This document shows positions 34,065 through 35,695 of a stretch of DNA of 35,695 nucleotides, one piece after another. The stretch is taken from contig JAOTYY010000010.1 of NCBI GenBank assembly GCA_029861595.1, forward strand, positions 1-35,695, in the 5' to 3' direction. Position 1 is the first letter of the stretch; every line of letters begins with the position of its first letter. This DNA is from Gammaproteobacteria bacterium. Lineage in GTDB: Bacteria; Pseudomonadota; Gammaproteobacteria; JAHELT01. Below the pieces are notes generated by a model. The model ran no database searches. It worked only from the letters and a program-made list of their open reading frames with translations, and was not told the origin of the DNA. Position numbers and translations under genes: made by a program.

Positions 34065-34558
34065 TGCAGACGTTCACACTGCTGCTGTTACTCGGGTATG
34101 TGCTGCTCGGTGTGTTGCTGCTGAGTCTCAATCTGCGTGCCCGCTGGCACTGGTCGGTCAAGGCCTTAGCCATCGCCGTGACCAGCGCGTTCTATTTCCT
34201 CACCTGGTGGGGTCTGCGCGAGAGCGAAGGCTGGCCGACCCGCGCCGATCCCCTGGCCGAGTTCGAGCTGCTCGCCTACGACGTGCGGCAACCCGACAAG
34301 CGCGACGACTCACCGGGCGCGATATTCCTTTGGGTGCGCTCGGCGCACGCCGTGGAAGGCACGCCACGGGCGCACCGTATGGCCTACAGCGAGGCCTTGC
34401 ACCAGGCGGTGCTCGAAGCGGGCGAGCGACTCAGCCGTGGACGGCGCCAGCGGGGTGAAAGGCGCCCGGGGTCGTCCGAGCGCACCGATGCGCGGGGCGC
34501 GGCGTTGCTGTTCCGGGACATGATCCTGCCCACGCTGCCGGAGAAACGCGGCGAATAA
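34064..34558 (+). CDS. Two-span membrane protein of unknown family
   Basis: A 164-residue protein with two N-terminal helices (about 4-22 and 33-50) and a soluble tail. The tail has WWGLRESEGWPTRADPLAEF, a GAIFLWVRSAH segment, PRAHRMAYSEALHQAVLEAG and a basic, low-complexity stretch RGRRQRGERRPG before an acidic-basic end. I recognise no family. The start ATG shares one base with the stop of the upstream gene, so the three are translated as a unit. The stop is directly followed by the probable tRNA promoter. It may be a third subunit of the proton-driven complex. Confidence 0.65.
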   Translation: MQTFTLLLLLGYVLLGVLLLSLNLRARWHWSVKALAIAVTSAFYFLTWWGLRESEGWPTRADPLAEFELLAYDVRQPDKRDDSPGAIFLWVRSAHAVEGTPRAHRMAYSEALHQAVLEAGERLSRGRRQRGERRPGSSERTDARGAALLFRDMILPTLPEKRGE

Positions 34559-34588
34559 TTGACCGTCGGAGCGGGGCTATGGTAGCTT
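34559..34588 (+). promoter_or_regulatory. Possible tRNA-Val promoter
   Basis: TTGACC at 34559-34564, right after the preceding stop codon, is a good -35. TAGCTT at 34583-34588 with an 18-base spacer is a weak -10, and the following CGCGCC resembles a stringently controlled discriminator. The tRNA begins 16 bases later. Confidence 0.4.
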
Positions 34589-34603
34589 CTCGCGCCTCAT
34601 AAC

Positions 34604-34680
34604 AGGCGCGTAGCTCAGCTGGTTAGAGCACCACCTTGACATGGTGGGGGTCGTTGGTTCAACTCCAATCGCGCCTACCA
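34604..34680 (+). tRNA. tRNA-Val (anticodon GAC), CCA encoded
   Basis: A 77-base tRNA. The acceptor AGGCGCG pairs with CGCGCCT before the encoded ACCA end. The D-arm has GCTCAGCTGGTTAGAGC, the anticodon stem CCACC/GGTGG frames the loop TTGACAT with anticodon GAC, and the T-arm TTGG/CCAA holds TTCAACT. Full base pairing in all stems supports function. It stands between the proton-channel genes and infC and is followed by a perfect hairpin. Confidence 0.97.
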
Positions 34681-34684
34681 GCAC

Positions 34685-34714
34685 CCGAAGGGCTCGCCTG
34701 CGCGAGCCCTTCGG
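34685..34714 (+). terminator. Perfect 13-bp hairpin after tRNA-Val
   Basis: Positions 34685-34697 and 34702-34714 are exact inverted repeats with a four-base loop. It lies four bases after the tRNA. No T-run follows, so it could be an RNA-processing guard or weak terminator. Confidence 0.65.
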
Positions 34715-34720
34715 CATTCC

Positions 34721-34798
34721 GGGGACAGTACACATATTCCGGATCACCTCACTTATTTCTCAATCCAGGACGAAAGTCGAAATAAGTATACCGTCCTC
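34721..34798. repeat. GGGGACAGTA-type imperfect palindromic repeat
   Basis: GGGGACAGTACACATATTCC at 34721-34740 and the reverse complement of 34779-34798 (GAGGACGGTATACTTATTTC) agree at 15 of 20 positions. Inside, ACTTATTTC (34751-34759) is perfectly inverted at 34779-34787 over a 19-base loop. The form matches dispersed GGGGACA palindromes and recalls the repeat after lolD. Confidence 0.65.
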
Positions 34799-34804
34799 GT
34801 TGCT

Positions 34805-34826
34805 AATCCCTTGAGAATAAGGGATT
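34805..34826 (+). promoter_or_regulatory. Short stem-loop upstream of infC
   Basis: AATCCCTT and AAGGGATT form a perfect eight-base stem with a six-base loop, about 130 bases before infC. The stretch 34799-34954 holds no gene; the promoter of infC probably lies here because thrS is not upstream. Confidence 0.35.
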
Positions 34827-34954
34827 TCGCACCTACAATTCCCCAGCTCAGGACTTTGCGCGTTAGCTGCGCTGTTTTTGCGTAGGCCGCAGGTGTCGCC
34901 GGACCCCAAGGGCCGGCAGTTACTGCGGCTTTGTTATTGTTGGAGGGTTTGCAT

Positions 34955-35476
34955 ATCGCTGCAGAAAAATCGGTTCGCCGGAACGACGAAATCACCACGC
35001 CGGTGGTGAGACTGATCGGCTCGGATGGCGAGCAAGTCGGAGTTATCTCGAAAGACGAAGCGCAGGCGACTGCGGATGCCGAGGGGCTGGATCTGGTCGA
35101 AATCGTGCCCACGGCGGAGCCGCCGGTGTGCCGCATCATGGACTACGGCAAATACCGCTTCGAGCAGACGAAGAAACACAGTTCGGCGAAGAAGAAGCAG
35201 CGCCAAACACACTTGAAGGAGGTCAAGTTCCGCCCGGGCACGGAAGAGGGCGACTACCAGGTGAAGCTGAGGAACCTGAAGCGGTTTCTCGAGCAGGGCG
35301 ACAAAACCAAGGTCACGCTGCGTTTCCGCGGCCGTGAGATGGCACACCGGGATCTGGCGGCACAGCTGCTGAACCGTGTCGAAGCCGACCTGGAAGAGCT
35401 GGGTACAGTGGAGCAGTACCCGAAGATGGAAGGACGCCAGATGATCATGGTTTTAGCGCCGAAAAAGCGCAACTGA
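34955..35476 (+). CDS. infC: Translation initiation factor IF-3 with an AUC start
   Basis: A 173-residue factor that binds the 30S subunit and checks start-codon pairing. Both domains are visible: [12 protein letters not shown] and [18 protein letters not shown] in the N-domain, a lysine-rich linker, then [31 protein letters not shown] and [13 protein letters not shown] in the C-domain. No ATG or GTG lies in frame near the expected start. GGAGGG at 34942-34947 is eight bases before ATC at 34955, which begins [12 protein letters not shown], the normal N-terminus. A TTG at 34949 is too close to the ribosome site. A non-AUG start is known to give IF-3 autoregulation (AUU in E. coli). thrS is not upstream. 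Confidence 0.93.
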   Translation: MAAEKSVRRNDEITTPVVRLIGSDGEQVGVISKDEAQATADAEGLDLVEIVPTAEPPVCRIMDYGKYRFEQTKKHSSAKKKQRQTHLKEVKFRPGTEEGDYQVKLRNLKRFLEQGDKTKVTLRFRGREMAHRDLAAQLLNRVEADLEELGTVEQYPKMEGRQMIMVLAPKKRN

Positions 35477-35503
35477 GGGGAGCGGACGCAGCAAGTCCGG
35501 ATC

Positions 35504-35583
35504 GCCGAGCCCGCGCCGCAGCACAACTCCGGCTCGGCCGGGCAACTAGTGTAAACACGGTCAGCGGTGGCAACGCCCGGCCG
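35504..35583 (+). promoter_or_regulatory. Overlapping alternative hairpins before rpmI
   Basis: Stem A pairs GCCGAGCC (35504-35511) with GGCTCGGC (35531-35538). Stem B pairs CGGCCGGGC (35535-35543) with GCCCGGCCG (35575-35583). They share bases 35535-35538 and cannot both form fully. Stem B ends just before the GGGAG ribosome site of rpmI. In E. coli, ribosomal protein L20 represses rpmI-rplT through a structured leader in the same place, so this is a candidate for that role. Confidence 0.5.
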
Positions 35584-35600
35584 ATCAACGGGAGTAACCG

Positions 35601-35695
35601 ATGCCTAAGTTAAAGACGAACCGAGGAGCGGCGAAACGGTTCAAGCAGACAGCGTCCGGGCGCTTCAAGCGTCACCAGTCGCACCGCCGCCACAT
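35601..35695 (+). CDS. rpmI: 50S ribosomal protein L35, 5' part
   Basis: The frame starts ATG at 35601 with GGGAG nine bases before it and reads [20 protein letters not shown], then [11 protein letters not shown], a typical L35 N-terminus rich in Lys and Arg. The window ends after 31 codons, so about half is missing. It follows infC as in most bacteria; rplT is expected next. Confidence 0.95.
   Translation, partial: MPKLKTNRGAAKRFKQTASGRFKRHQSHRRH

Noticed and set aside
32702-34558. Zorya-type phage defence
   Set aside because: The MotA-like and single-span proteins fit superficially, but the second protein lacks the OmpA-like domain of ZorB and there is no ZorC, ZorD or ZorE gene.

Overview
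The window looks like chromosome of a moderately GC-rich gammaproteobacterium. It has a LolC-type permease with LolD, ComEC, an ExbBD pair, MsbA and LpxK in one run, and nagZ, an MTIP-type phosphorylase, csiV and mfd as neighbours, an arrangement I associate from memory with Pseudomonas-like genomes. It ends at infC-rpmI. No phage, plasmid or CRISPR signal is visible, and I cannot name the species.

Region 1 (1-10237) is a complete glycerol uptake and catabolism locus: periplasmic binding protein (glpV), DeoR-type repressor (glpR), two ABC ATPases (glpS, glpT), two permeases (glpP, glpQ), a DUF2160 membrane protein, glycerol-3-phosphate dehydrogenase (glpD) and glycerol kinase (glpK). The layout matches the GlpSTPQV glycerol ABC importer described in Rhizobium; no GlpF channel gene is present. 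Imported glycerol would be phosphorylated by GlpK and oxidised by GlpD. A leader with candidate operators precedes glpV, and a hairpin separates glpV from the rest.

Region 2 (10246-14581, plus strand) carries ispF, nagZ, an MscS-family channel, an S-methyl-5'-thioinosine phosphorylase and a small outer-membrane beta-barrel protein. Region 3 (14618-20509, minus strand) carries csiV, mfd, a secreted rhodanese-like protein, a previously unlisted 50-residue secreted acidic protein and a small BamE-like secreted protein.

Region 4 (20711-30149, plus strand) is an envelope-biogenesis run: Lol permease and LolD, a 26-bp perfect palindromic repeat, comEC, exbB, exbD, msbA, a roughly 390-bp non-coding block bounded by short inverted repeats, lpxK and a Nudix hydrolase. 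Region 5 (30167-32567, minus strand) carries a DUF7931-like protein, a GNAT acetyltransferase and purB.

Region 6 (32702-34558, plus strand) is the least explained part: three overlapping genes encoding a MotA/TolQ/ExbB-like proton-channel subunit, a single-span partner with an ExbD/MotB-like helix joined to a beta-rich periplasmic domain, and a two-span protein of unknown family. It is my best candidate for an undescribed energised envelope system. The window closes with tRNA-Val(GAC), a hairpin, a GGGGACA-type palindromic repeat, infC with an apparent AUC start codon, a structured infC-rpmI spacer, and the 5' end of rpmI.
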